Notes: a model not told the origin generated them from the letters alone. Shown: positions 42,602 to 51,465, counted from the stretch's first letter. The stretch: 64,000 nucleotides of DNA from UBA2336 sp964404445 (GCA_964404445.1 CAYOJW010000001.1:124001-188000), one strand, 5' to 3'. Made by a program: numbers and translations.

Positions 42602-42982
42602 TCACTTGTACCCGTTGATTACCCGCTTAATACCACTTTTTAACAACACAACATTAAAATTAATCAGCAACCCCAAATGCTTGTTTGCTAATTTCAAATA
42701 GGTCAATACTTGTGCCAAATGTATATCTGCCAGGGCATCAACTGATTTAATCTCCACAATAATTTCGTTCTCAACCAAAAGATCTATCCGGTATCCGCAC
42801 TCAAGCTTTACATCTTCATAAACAAGCGGCAATGGTTTTTGTTTTTCCACATACAAGTCAATTTTTTGCAACTCATGGTACAAACATTCCTGATATGCCG
42901 ACTCCAACAAACCAGGTCCCAGTGCTTTGTGAACTTTTATGGCACATCCAATTATTAGTTCAGTAAGATTTGAATTGCTCAT
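42602..42982 (-). CDS. GxxExxY protein
   Basis: A 126-residue protein of the TIGR04256 GxxExxY family, named from the motif GPGLLESAY (about residues 22-30). The downstream strand-helix core (LECGYRIDLLVENEIIVEIK) has the D-x(n)-ExK pattern of a PD-(D/E)xK nuclease-like fold. Widespread in Bacteroidota, often in intergenic or mobile contexts; function unknown. It is flanked by short CCACAGAGA-type repeats on both sides, which suggests it moved in. Confidence 0.88.
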   Translation of the reverse strand: MSNSNLTELIIGCAIKVHKALGPGLLESAYQECLYHELQKIDLYVEKQKPLPLVYEDVKLECGYRIDLLVENEIIVEIKSVDALADIHLAQVLTYLKLANKHLGLLINFNVVLLKSGIKRVINGYK

Positions 42983-43007
42983 AGGTGTCGTTGGGGGTTT
43001 AATTTTT

Positions 43008-43116
43008 TAACCACAGAGATAACAGAGGCTCAGCCTTTTACTGAGAGCGCTGGACATATTTATATGTCGAATATCTCCATGCCCTCTGCGAAAAATTCTG
43101 TGTTCTCTGTGGTGAA
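43008..43116. repeat. palindromic CCACAGAGA repeat element
   Basis: ttaaccacagagataacagag at the left and ttctgtgttctctgtggtgaa at the right form an imperfect inverted repeat. A single copy of the same motif (aaccacagagaacacaaag) lies at about 42557-42575, and a related element at 45099-45176. Confidence 0.6.
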
Positions 43117-43119
43117 CCA

Positions 43120-43872
43120 TCAGAAGTTTGGCGACAACAGGTATTTCGAGTAGAAATCGTCAATTACTTTTACGGCTGCATCGTGCGTATCAACAATGGT
43201 AAACAGGTTGAGGTCATCGGCATGGATCATGCCTTCGGCCAGCAACGATTTTTTTACCCAATCGAGCCAGCCCTTCCAGAATTTTTTACCGACAAGCACA
43301 ATCGGGAACCGCCCGATTTTTTTGGTTTGAATCAGCGTAAGCGCTTCCATTAATTCGTCCATCGTGCCAAAGCCACCGGGCATCACAATAAAGCCCTGCG
43401 AGTATTTCATAAACATGACTTTGCGTACAAAAAAGTAATCGAACGTAATGAGCTTATCCGGATCAATGTAAATATTTCCTTTTTGTTCGAACGGAAGAAA
43501 AATATTCAATCCCACCGACTTACCGCCTGCACGGTTCGCACCTTTATTACCGGCTTCCATAATACCCGGACCGCCACCGGTAATTACACCATAGCCATGT
43601 TGCACTAATTTAAAGGCGATGTCTTCGGCCATTTTATAATATATATTAGTGGACTTGGTGCGTGCCGATCCGAAAATGGTAACGCACGGGCCAATCTTGC
43701 CAAGTTTTTCAAAGCCTTCTACAAACTCGGCCATCACTTTAAAAATCACCCACGAGTCGGAGCTTTTAATTTCAGCCCAGTCTTTATCCACAAAGGCTTT
43801 GCGGATGCGGTGTTCATCTTCAATAGCCTGTTGCGACAGCACCTCTTCTTCTTTATCTTTTTTCTTAGCCAT
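43120..43872 (-). CDS. LOG family protein (TIGR00730, lysine decarboxylase-like fold)
   Basis: A 250-residue Rossmann-fold protein with PCVTIFGSARTKS, VITGGGPGIMEAGNKGA and the LOG signature PGGFGTMDELMEALTL. LOG proteins hydrolyse nucleoside 5'-monophosphates (cytokinin riboside phosphates in the best studied cases) to base and ribose phosphate. The name lysine decarboxylase is historical and wrong for this family. The basic N-terminus MAKKKDKEEEVL is variable. It probably serves nucleotide salvage or quality control. Confidence 0.93.
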   Translation of the reverse strand: MAKKKDKEEEVLSQQAIEDEHRIRKAFVDKDWAEIKSSDSWVIFKVMAEFVEGFEKLGKIGPCVTIFGSARTKSTNIYYKMAEDIAFKLVQHGYGVITGGGPGIMEAGNKGANRAGGKSVGLNIFLPFEQKGNIYIDPDKLITFDYFFVRKVMFMKYSQGFIVMPGGFGTMDELMEALTLIQTKKIGRFPIVLVGKKFWKGWLDWVKKSLLAEGMIHADDLNLFTIVDTHDAAVKVIDDFYSKYLLSPNF

Positions 43873-44006
43873 AATTCGCTGTTAGTTTACCGGAAATATA
43901 CGGGTTTGATTTTTAGATTTCAGAATTCTTGTTTTTCGGGTGTATTTCAAATCCATAACAATATCTTTCGATCAGTCGTTTTTTAAAAACCCACAATAAT
44001 AGTTTG

Positions 44007-44135
44007 GTCATACCGAGGAACGAGGTATCTGCGTATGCCTTTAGGCTTAACCAAGCCTGTTTTGGTACTGTATGTTGGAAGATGCCTCGCAACCCCAATT
44101 GGAGTTTTTTTGGAAGTACGGAGGCTCGGCATGAC
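44007..44135. repeat. palindromic dispersed element, gtcatnccgaggaacgagg family
   Basis: The left end (44007-44030) matches 21800-21824. The right end holds its inverse as two blocks, agatgcctcg (about 44080-44089) and ctcggcatgac (44125-44135), separated by about 35 bp of extra sequence where the left arm has only 3 bp. It fills the 43873-44156 gap, where no gene is seen. Confidence 0.6.
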
Positions 44136-44156
44136 ACACAAGAAAGTTTTGACACT

Positions 44157-45047
44157 CTATAACAAATCGCTTAACGCTTGCTCTACTGTATCGAAGTCGA
44201 AAACAAAACCCTGCTGTCGGGTTCGTTCAGCCCGAACATTGTTTCCGTACAAAACCAGGTCGGCCATTTCGCCTAACACAAGTTTTAACGCAAAGCCGGG
44301 AACGGCCGGAAGCCATAACGGTTTGCGCAACTGTTTCGCGATAGCTTTTGTGAGCGCACGATTGGTTACAGCCCCGGTTGTGGCATTGTATGCACCGTGC
44401 ATGGTTTCGTCTTCAACGGCTTTGATGAACATATTACATAAATCATCTATATGAATCCAGCTTACATACTGTTGCCCCATGCCCAACGGTGCGCCCAATC
44501 CAAACCGAATGGGCCTGACCATCGCGGCCAACGCTCCATTGTTTTTACTCAGCACAACGCCTACACGAATTTTCACAAGCCTTTTATTTTTCAATTGATC
44601 GGCTTCATGTTCCCATGCGGTAACAACATCCGCTAAATAACCAGCACCGCGAGGGCTTGCTTCCGTAAACAGCGTGTCGTTCAGCGTCATGCCATAATAA
44701 CCAATAGCCGAAGCTGAAACTACCGTTTTCACGGAAGTATTGTTTGTATTCAATGTGTTAACCAGCAATGCCGTTGACTTTGTACGGCTTTCGAGGATTT
44801 CTCTTTTCCGGGCTTTGCTCCAGCGTTTATCGGCAATACCAGCGCCCGCAAGATGAATAACGGTATCGATACCGTTAAAAGCTTCTTCGTCAATTTCTTG
44901 CTTCGTGACATTCCACGTAAACGATGGTACAGCACCGTTTCGTTTGGTGCGCCCAAGGTGTGCTACACCATACCCTTTTTGTTGTAACAGTTGTGTGAGG
45001 CGTGTGCCCACCAATCCGCTGGCTCCGGTAATTAAGATGTTGCGCAT
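44157..45047 (-). CDS. TIGR01777 family NAD-dependent epimerase-like protein
   Basis: A 296-residue extended short-chain dehydrogenase. N-terminal nucleotide-binding loop NILITGASGLVGTRLTQLLQ, VIHLAGAGIADKRWS (the conserved LAGAxIxxxRW of TIGR01777), SASAIGYYG with the catalytic Tyr region, and a C-terminal DUF1731-like end (FALKLVLGEMADLVLYGNNV). Function is undefined although it is highly conserved. The ATG at 45047 begins the Rossmann strand; an ATG at 45074 is possible. Confidence 0.92.
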   Translation of the reverse strand: MRNILITGASGLVGTRLTQLLQQKGYGVAHLGRTKRNGAVPSFTWNVTKQEIDEEAFNGIDTVIHLAGAGIADKRWSKARKREILESRTKSTALLVNTLNTNNTSVKTVVSASAIGYYGMTLNDTLFTEASPRGAGYLADVVTAWEHEADQLKNKRLVKIRVGVVLSKNNGALAAMVRPIRFGLGAPLGMGQQYVSWIHIDDLCNMFIKAVEDETMHGAYNATTGAVTNRALTKAIAKQLRKPLWLPAVPGFALKLVLGEMADLVLYGNNVRAERTRQQGFVFDFDTVEQALSDLL

Positions 45048-45098
45048 GTGTTGGTTATTTTCTTGTTTTGCCATTAAGTAACTGGTGTTATGTTGTCT

Positions 45099-45176
45099 TA
45101 ACCGCAGAGACGCAAAGAGCGCAAAGAAAATACACAAAATCAAAACAACTCAGCGTTCTTAGCGTTTTTGCGGTTA
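45099..45176. repeat. imperfect inverted repeat, CCGCAGAGA type
   Basis: taaccgcagagacgcaaagag at the left pairs with cgttcttagcgtttttgcgg at the right. Similar in form to the element at 43008-43116. It lies in the gap between the divergent genes at 45047 and 45242. Confidence 0.55.
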
Positions 45177-45241
45177 AAAATATAAAGGGTTACGTAATAC
45201 CCGTTAAGTAGGTCGGTGAGGTTCTAAACAAAATTAAACAC

Positions 45242-45928
45242 ATGAATACGATTAAAAAGTTTTTTGCACTGGGTATTTTTATGCTTGCCGGTGTTTTTAC
45301 ACACGCACAAACCGTTACGGTAGCCCACAGCAACGAACGCATTAAAGGTTCGGCCATAAGCGGTTATGCCACCGAATTAACCGGAACGCTGGAAGAAGTA
45401 ACCGCTGCGTTTTCAAAGTATTTAAAAACCATCGGCAAGGTAAAAGCAACGGGCAACCAGTTTCAGGTATCGGAAGTTAGCATTAACCTGACCGCGTACA
45501 CCACCCCGCTTCATGCTTTTGTAAAAAACAAAGGCAGCGCTGTTCTGGTTTGGATGGGTGCGGAAGAGAGCGATTCGGCTAAAAGCATGGTATCCGTATT
45601 AGAGAAACAACTACACAATTTTGGTGTGAAATTTTACCAGGATAAAATCCAGGGCGATGTTGATGAATCGCTGCGGGCGCAGGCTGCTACTGAAAAACAA
45701 CAACAAAGGTTAGTGCTGTTGGGTAAAAACTTAGCTTCACGGTTAGAGATGAACGAAAAAGAAAAACTGCGGCTCGAAAAATCATTGGCCGATAATAAAA
45801 TCGCCTACGATAAACTTTTGCTGGCCATTGAACAAAATAAAAAATCGCAAGATTCCATTGCCGTAGCTTCCGAGCAAATCAAAAAAATGGTGGAAACGCA
45901 TAAGGAGCGGCAGAAGAAGGTTAATTAG
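45242..45928 (+). CDS. exported coiled-coil protein, unknown function
   Basis: A 228-residue protein with a signal peptide (TIKKFFALGIFMLAGVFTHA), an alpha/beta domain (about residues 24-140) and a C-terminal coiled coil rich in Lys, Glu and Gln (about 145-228). No family recognised. Its 3' end overlaps the stop of the convergent lipoprotein gene by 8 bp. Confidence 0.75.
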   Translation: MNTIKKFFALGIFMLAGVFTHAQTVTVAHSNERIKGSAISGYATELTGTLEEVTAAFSKYLKTIGKVKATGNQFQVSEVSINLTAYTTPLHAFVKNKGSAVLVWMGAEESDSAKSMVSVLEKQLHNFGVKFYQDKIQGDVDESLRAQAATEKQQQRLVLLGKNLASRLEMNEKEKLRLEKSLADNKIAYDKLLLAIEQNKKSQDSIAVASEQIKKMVETHKERQKKVN

Positions 45929-46526
45929 CCGTGGTGTCGGGAGGCAGCGCACGTTCTTTCGCCTCCTCTAAAAATTTCCACGATGAATTTTCAGTATAAT
46001 CCCAACGATTGGTTTTTGTGTTGTAATAAAAATCACTGTTAGGAACATCAATAAAATCGCGTTTACCAATGTAGCGATTTACTTCACCTTTCGTAATCAT
46101 TGACTCAAACAGGATTTTTCCTTTTTGTTCCATTTCCTCTGATTTAAAGCGTGGTGTGTGGTACAACAGGTTAACATATACAATAGAGTCATTGTCGTCT
46201 GTTTTAAAATATCCACCAAGTCCACGATAGTCTTCTTTTAAACTGGTGAGATCCCGATGGCTGAAAAAGAAAAACTGGGCGGTATCTTTCTTGTGATAAT
46301 ACTTTAATTCAGCTTTTGTTAGCTCAATAAAGTTGCTGTAAAAACCCCGGTTTTTTATATCAAACCGTTCTTCATACGTAAAGGCATCGGATTTTTTAAC
46401 AACATACGGAGCAATCGCTGTTAAAATTCTTTTATAGTTTTTATTACTCAGTTCCTTTTTTGCATCGATTGATTTCGCACATCCGGAACACAACGCAATA
46501 GAAAGAAGCAACCAAACTGTTTTCAT
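45921..46526 (-). CDS. lipoprotein, unknown function
   Basis: A 201-residue protein with a lipoprotein signal (MKTVWLLLSIALCSGCAK, Cys in CSGC) and a mature part rich in aromatic residues (YHKKDTAQFFFFSHRDL). No family recognised. It starts about 75 bp after the stop of the surface lipoprotein gene on the same strand, but a terminator lies between. The ATG at 46526 is used; one 3 codons upstream also exists. Confidence 0.7.
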   Translation of the reverse strand: MKTVWLLLSIALCSGCAKSIDAKKELSNKNYKRILTAIAPYVVKKSDAFTYEERFDIKNRGFYSNFIELTKAELKYYHKKDTAQFFFFSHRDLTSLKEDYRGLGGYFKTDDNDSIVYVNLLYHTPRFKSEEMEQKGKILFESMITKGEVNRYIGKRDFIDVPNSDFYYNTKTNRWDYTENSSWKFLEEAKERALPPDTTAN

Positions 46527-46546
46527 ATTCAACATCGGTATAAAAG

Positions 46547-46578
46547 TAAAAGTCCGGGAATAAATTTCCGGACTTTTA
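46547..46578 (-). terminator. intrinsic terminator after the surface lipoprotein gene
   Basis: Stem AAAAGTCCGG / CCGGACTTTT, extended by two A-T pairs and one G-T pair, with a short AT loop and T-run. It lies 22 bp past the stop codon at 46600. Confidence 0.8.
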
Positions 46579-46599
46579 TTTACTTATTTTTTGTTTTAA

Positions 46600-48252
46600 T
46601 TAGTATGTAGCATTGATCGGATCAAAGTTAATCCAACCTGCGGCATAGTTCCAGCCAGCCGAAGGAGCTGTTCCAAAAGCACCGTAATATGCTGCATTGT
46701 CAAAGAATGAATCGGTAGCACTCAGGTTTGTAGCACCTGTCAGGTACGGGCTGGTTGCTGTTTGTAAATACGGAAAGTTGTCAAAGCTATAAACCGAACC
46801 TGAAGGGAATGCACCAAAAATGTTAGTGATTGTTCCTTCCAAAGTATTATCTGTTGCAAAGCTTGCCGGAGCCGCTGCCCCTGCTGCTGTTTGTGTTGTG
46901 TTGGCGGCAAACACATTGTTATCTACAATGGCGCCCGCTGTTGCAAAGTTTGCAGAATTAGGGAAGCCTGTGATGATAGAGTTATAGACTTCAATGGCAG
47001 AGCTTGAGTTGATTTCTAATGCGGCACGATAGAATTGATTGATTTGCGCAGATGTTCTGAACAACAACGGGCCAACAACCGTAACATGCGAAAACTTAGG
47101 GGCTGAGTGACGTGAAATACCTCCTACTGTTGGAGCCGTAGCGTTGCTGTTACTGGATGATTCCCAAGCACGCGCTCCTGAAAAATCGGCAATCATAGGA
47201 TCGCGCACTACTAACACGTGCTGTACTTTTCCGTTGTAACCACGGTCTGTATCTAAATCGTCATCAATGGTTGAATAAGCAATCAGGTATTTGTGGTTCA
47301 CCGATCCACCAAACCATTCGTAAGCATCATCGTTTGCATAACTTACCATGATGTGATCAATGGTAGTACCTGTACCAACTGAACCCATCGTTAAACTGTT
47401 CAATTCGTTATCTTGAGACAATGCAATACCTGCAAACTCAATACGGGTATATTGAAGGAAGCCCGAATTATCATTATCCTGTGAATCGCCTGTTCCGGGT
47501 CCGTAAACACCGTTTTCAGAACCTGATTCGCCAGAGATACCTTCAATTGTAGTGGTCGCGCCATTGCTGTTGTACGCTTTTCCGAGAAGGATCAACCCAC
47601 CCCAGTCGCCACGGTTACGGTAACCCTTAGGTGCCTGAGAAGTCATAATGATTGGATTGGCGGCCGTTCCTTTCGCATCGATTTTCGCACCACGGTTGAT
47701 GATCAGTGCCCCGTCAGTATCTTTTTCACCAAACAGTTTTGTTCCTGCTGGAATCGTAAGAGTAGCTGGAGCCTGAACATATACTTTACCTCTGATCAGG
47801 TAGGGTTTGTCAGCATCAAGCGTTCTGTTTGCTGTAATGTTGCCTTGTAATACAACAAGCGGGTTACCTACCGTAATTGTAAGTTCAACAGGTGATGAGC
47901 TTAAATTAGCATTATCAACTGCGGTAAAAACTGCGGTGATGGTTGACCCTACTACTGCATTATTGGGGATAACTATGTTCACAACAACATCCTGCGCAGT
48001 AGAACCATTTAAGGTTACATCAGGATTTGATATACCATTAAACCGAAGCGTTTTGCCACCATTCGGGGCTTCTACTTTTACGGTTACGCTAACGGTTGCC
48101 CCTGGCACATCCTGCGCTAAAGAAGTGCTCAATGAAACAATGGGAGCTTCTTTGGTAGATGGTTCGTCATCATCGCTGCACGATGCGATGACAAATAATG
48201 AACTAACAGCAAATACACTTGCCATTACTCTGTGCAAAAATTCTTTTTTCAT
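46600..48252 (-). CDS. surface lipoprotein with parallel beta-helix-like domain, TonB-receptor partner
   Basis: A 550-residue lipoprotein (MKKEFLHRVMASVFAVSSLF signal, lipobox IASC). An Ig-like domain (about residues 35-130) is followed by a long repetitive region with Asn/Gly turns (LTIPAGTKLFGEKDTDGALI, GTAANPIIMTSQ, IEFAGIALSQDNELNS) typical of right-handed beta-helices. Such proteins often pair with TonB receptors; the gene upstream is one. A shared box (TTAnnRAATTGTTA) lies ahead of both genes. It may bind a substrate at the cell surface; the substrate is unknown. Confidence 0.75.
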   Translation of the reverse strand: MKKEFLHRVMASVFAVSSLFVIASCSDDDEPSTKEAPIVSLSTSLAQDVPGATVSVTVKVEAPNGGKTLRFNGISNPDVTLNGSTAQDVVVNIVIPNNAVVGSTITAVFTAVDNANLSSSPVELTITVGNPLVVLQGNITANRTLDADKPYLIRGKVYVQAPATLTIPAGTKLFGEKDTDGALIINRGAKIDAKGTAANPIIMTSQAPKGYRNRGDWGGLILLGKAYNSNGATTTIEGISGESGSENGVYGPGTGDSQDNDNSGFLQYTRIEFAGIALSQDNELNSLTMGSVGTGTTIDHIMVSYANDDAYEWFGGSVNHKYLIAYSTIDDDLDTDRGYNGKVQHVLVVRDPMIADFSGARAWESSSNSNATAPTVGGISRHSAPKFSHVTVVGPLLFRTSAQINQFYRAALEINSSSAIEVYNSIITGFPNSANFATAGAIVDNNVFAANTTQTAAGAAAPASFATDNTLEGTITNIFGAFPSGSVYSFDNFPYLQTATSPYLTGATNLSATDSFFDNAAYYGAFGTAPSAGWNYAAGWINFDPINATY

Positions 48253-48325
48253 GTTTTTAGTTTTATTCAACATTTAAACCAACCGCAAGGTAGGCTGTGC
48301 ATATAAAGCATGAGTTAAAGCCGTG

Positions 48326-48339
48326 TTAGCAAATTGTTA
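48326..48339 (-). promoter_or_regulatory. TTAnnRAATTGTTA box upstream of the surface lipoprotein
   Basis: TTAGCAAATTGTTA, 74 bp upstream of the lipoprotein ATG. Three more copies occur upstream of the TonB receptor. Read on the minus strand it contains TAACA and TAA half-sites, like a response-regulator binding site; function inferred only. Confidence 0.55.
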
Positions 48340-48361
48340 TGAAGTCTGCTGTTGTATAAGC

Positions 48362-48396
48362 TAAAAATGCACCCGATTCCTCAAGGTGCATTTTTA
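48362..48396 (-). terminator. intrinsic terminator of the TonB receptor gene
   Basis: Perfect 12-bp stem TAAAAATGCACC / GGTGCATTTTTA with an 11-nt loop; T-run on the minus strand. It separates the receptor gene from the lipoprotein gene, which therefore needs its own promoter. Confidence 0.88.
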
Positions 48397-48415
48397 CTGG
48401 GATTCTAATAGTCTG

Positions 48416-51217
48416 TTATAGTTTTACAGAGACACCAAAGGTTACATACTGGCCGTTTTGTGTTTGCCGAACAACCTTGTTTGTATTGTTGTCGCGTAAA
48501 TTATTATCAAGGTTTGCATCTTCGCGGATTATCATTTTTGAATTCAGCAAATCACTTATCCCCAATCGCAAATCAACGTTAGAACTTATTCGTTTCGATA
48601 TTGTGAGGTCTAACAAATTGCGGGGCATTTCCCACCATGTAGGCTTACCGGGCACACCCACAAAAACAATTCGCTTTCCAAAAACATTGTATTGGGCATT
48701 AACCTGTAACCCTGCCTCTTCATTGTTATAAAATAATCCTGCATTGATAATGTAAGGCGACTGCCCTTGCATGGGGCGTGTGTCTTTTTCAATCAGTGTT
48801 CCATTGTTTTTCAAATGGATAACACTATGGATGTACGTAGCATTTAAAATAACCGAGGTTTTTTGCAAAATTGAGTTTGTTGAAGCCGGAGCAATAGATT
48901 TCCTTAACTCTACCTCCACACCATAGTTCTGCGCATTGTCTGCATTATTGAAGAAGAACACGGGATCATCCGTTCCCGGATCAATATTGGCTTCTATCGG
49001 GTTATTAAAGTATTTATAAAACACTCCTGCTGATACCGATTCTGAAGATGAAGGGTAGTATTCCCACCGCAAGTCAACATTATGAATATCGGCTATTGTT
49101 AAATTACTGTTCCCCGCAACGTTTGCTTGGTTATCAAAATCGAAGAATGTAAAAGGGGCAATTTCTCTAAACTCCGGACGGTTTACCGTTTTACTATACG
49201 CCAGCCTGACCAATGCTTTTTCGTTTACGTTATACGCAAGGTTAAGAAAGGGAAGGAAACTTGTTACAGGGTTATCAACCTTTACAGCACCTACACCTTC
49301 GGGGGTTTGTAACTGCTGACGGTTATATTCAACACGAACACCGGGAATAACACGCAACTTATTCGCCACTAAAAAGTTTACACTGACATATCCTGCCGCC
49401 AATAAATTGCTGGCATCGTATGAGTCGGTAACTTTGCTGTTCTCGGTAACCGTATGCCCTCCGGTATAAGCAACATGTGAAGGATCAAATATTTGATCAA
49501 ACGGAAGGCTTGCAATATCAGGATCAAGTCCTGCGCCCCGAATTACGTGCCCAACTGTACGGGCATTGAAGCTTCTTTCTTTAAACTCTAACCAGTAACC
49601 TGTTTTAAATTCAATTGTTCCTTCGTTGCTGGTCTTAAATTTATGTTCATAATCTAACCTGTTTGTTAAACTGTATTCTTTTAAATCCTGATAAAAGTGA
49701 GCCGCATTTGATGCACTTGTTGAGTATGGGATAACCACTACAAAGGGCACATCTTCGGCCGATCCTTGCGGACGCGCTGTTACTAACCGTTTCCAGTCGG
49801 GTTCTTTACGGCTTGCTGTTGTGTAACCCGCTAACCAGGTGATTTTCGAAACATCGTCTTTTAGCTGATGCTTCCCTTCAAGTTGTCCTGAATACACACT
49901 GCGTTCAATGTACCGTAATGAATAGTTGCGGTAGTATTGTGTCCTGAAATCGTTATCGCCCTCGCGAATTGTTGTTTGTGTGCTTCCGATACGATTGTAC
50001 AAATTCTTAAACTCAATGCGGCTTTTAGGACTGTATTTTACAGCCCAGTTACTTAACAAGCCCACCCGTGCATTTTGCGTAAACTGATCGTCTTTATACT
50101 TAAAGAAATTTATACTGGTACCGTCTGCCTGATAATTTTGGTAGCGGTTAAATTCAATCTCATTGTATTGATTTGTATTGCTATAACTGAGCGAATTGAT
50201 GGCGTTAATTTCGACATGACCAATATTAAAAATACGACCAACATCAATACCCGCTCGTACATCGGGCGCAACATTTACATTGTTCAACCCCCATGTGTTG
50301 GCAAATTTGCGGCTCTCTTGTTCGATCTTTGCAACATTTGTTCCCAGCGATCCATAATTTGAAGTGCCACCTTTCGGCAGATCGCGGAATCCGTTATCAA
50401 AACTCAACCATTCGGTTGATGAACGTTGCTGGCTTTGTTGTGCGGTAAACGTTGTATTGGCACGGTAACCGCCCGTGAGTGAAATGTTTACAAAGTTTTC
50501 GCCTACATCGCTTTTTGTAGCGATCTCAACAACCGATCCTGCAAAATCACCGGGCAACTCGGCCGCTCCTGATTTGTACACCAGCATTCTATCCAACAAA
50601 CCGCTTGGTACGATGTCAAAAGAAAAGGCGCGACTATCGGCTTCTGTACTGGGCGCTAACACTCCGTTTAGCATTACGTTGCTGTAACGCGAAGCAAGAC
50701 CGCGCACCACAACAAACCGATCTTCTAATAATGTAACACCCGGAACACGCTTTACCACCTGGGCAGCATCACGATCTTGTGAGCGACTGATCTGCTCTGC
50801 CGAAATACCGCTTACAACAAGCTTGCTTTCGCGTATCGCTTTTACAACCGACATATCGGTATTCCTGCTAACGGTTGTCGAAACTACTACTTCCTCTAAT
50901 TGACTGGCTTCTTCCGCCAGGGCAATCTTCACTTCCGTTGTATGATTTGCGGTAACCACAATGCCCTCAACGGTTTTCGTGGCGTATGTAATAAACGTTA
51001 CTACTAAGTTGTGTGTACCTGCGGGTACGTTCTTTAACGTAAAGCGACCTTCCATATCGGCTGCAATACCAATCGATGTGCCCTGCACCAATATGCTGGC
51101 GCCAATAATAGGCTCTTTGGTTTTTTCATCGGTTACGGTACCGGTAATGGAACCTGTTTGGGCTGCCGCGAAAAACGATGTGCTGATGAACACGAACAGG
51201 AGTAAAGCCTTTTGCAT
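48416..51217 (-). CDS. TonB-dependent receptor with carboxypeptidase-regulatory-like domain
   Basis: A 933-residue outer-membrane transporter. Signal peptide ending AAAQ; CarboxypepD_reg-like domain (GSITGTVTDEKTKEPIIGAS, about residues 23-110); plug domain (about 125-245) with SQDRDAAQVVKRVPGVTLLE and RGLASRYSNVMLNG; a 22-strand-type barrel ending in GQYVTFGVSVKL. No SusD partner is present; instead a beta-helix-like lipoprotein follows. It would import a nutrient using ExbBD/TonB energy. Three copies of the box TTAnnRAATTGTTA lie upstream, and a strong terminator follows. Confidence 0.95.
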   Translation of the reverse strand: MQKALLLFVFISTSFFAAAQTGSITGTVTDEKTKEPIIGASILVQGTSIGIAADMEGRFTLKNVPAGTHNLVVTFITYATKTVEGIVVTANHTTEVKIALAEEASQLEEVVVSTTVSRNTDMSVVKAIRESKLVVSGISAEQISRSQDRDAAQVVKRVPGVTLLEDRFVVVRGLASRYSNVMLNGVLAPSTEADSRAFSFDIVPSGLLDRMLVYKSGAAELPGDFAGSVVEIATKSDVGENFVNISLTGGYRANTTFTAQQSQQRSSTEWLSFDNGFRDLPKGGTSNYGSLGTNVAKIEQESRKFANTWGLNNVNVAPDVRAGIDVGRIFNIGHVEINAINSLSYSNTNQYNEIEFNRYQNYQADGTSINFFKYKDDQFTQNARVGLLSNWAVKYSPKSRIEFKNLYNRIGSTQTTIREGDNDFRTQYYRNYSLRYIERSVYSGQLEGKHQLKDDVSKITWLAGYTTASRKEPDWKRLVTARPQGSAEDVPFVVVIPYSTSASNAAHFYQDLKEYSLTNRLDYEHKFKTSNEGTIEFKTGYWLEFKERSFNARTVGHVIRGAGLDPDIASLPFDQIFDPSHVAYTGGHTVTENSKVTDSYDASNLLAAGYVSVNFLVANKLRVIPGVRVEYNRQQLQTPEGVGAVKVDNPVTSFLPFLNLAYNVNEKALVRLAYSKTVNRPEFREIAPFTFFDFDNQANVAGNSNLTIADIHNVDLRWEYYPSSSESVSAGVFYKYFNNPIEANIDPGTDDPVFFFNNADNAQNYGVEVELRKSIAPASTNSILQKTSVILNATYIHSVIHLKNNGTLIEKDTRPMQGQSPYIINAGLFYNNEEAGLQVNAQYNVFGKRIVFVGVPGKPTWWEMPRNLLDLTISKRISSNVDLRLGISDLLNSKMIIREDANLDNNLRDNNTNKVVRQTQNGQYVTFGVSVKL

Positions 51218-51275
51218 ACACGTTTTATTTGCGGCAAAGGTCTTGCTTCAATGTTATCCCATCAGGTGCGGTGTA

Positions 51276-51289
51276 TTACCAAATTGTTA
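51276..51289 (-). promoter_or_regulatory. TTAnnRAATTGTTA box 1 upstream of the TonB receptor
   Basis: TTACCAAATTGTTA, 59 bp before the receptor ATG, close enough to the promoter for control by a bound regulator. Confidence 0.55.
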
Positions 51290-51381
51290 AACCGGAAAAA
51301 GTGCGCGATTTAATCGGAAACGCAGTTTTTAGAGGAGATGAGTTGCGTGCTGATTTTCAGCGGTTTCCGAACAGAATTTGG

Positions 51382-51395
51382 TTATTGAATTGTTA
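51382..51395 (-). promoter_or_regulatory. TTAnnRAATTGTTA box 2 upstream of the TonB receptor
   Basis: TTATTGAATTGTTA, 31 bp (about three helical turns) from box 3, so both could be bound on one DNA face. Confidence 0.5.
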
Positions 51396-51412
51396 CGTGG
51401 ATTAAAATTGCC

Positions 51413-51426
51413 TTACCGAATTGTTA
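51413..51426 (-). promoter_or_regulatory. TTAnnRAATTGTTA box 3 upstream of the TonB receptor
   Basis: TTACCGAATTGTTA inside a small CCTTA/TAAGG inverted repeat. It lies 40 bp past the stop of the moxR-like gene, in the receptor's upstream region. Confidence 0.5.
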
Positions 51427-51465
51427 AGGCGCAGCCTGTAAGGCATACAGACTGCACTCCAAATT

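Noticed and set aside
43120..43872. Lysine decarboxylase
   Set aside because: The PGGxGTxxE signature marks the LOG family, whose known activity is on nucleotide monophosphates; the decarboxylase name is a legacy misannotation.
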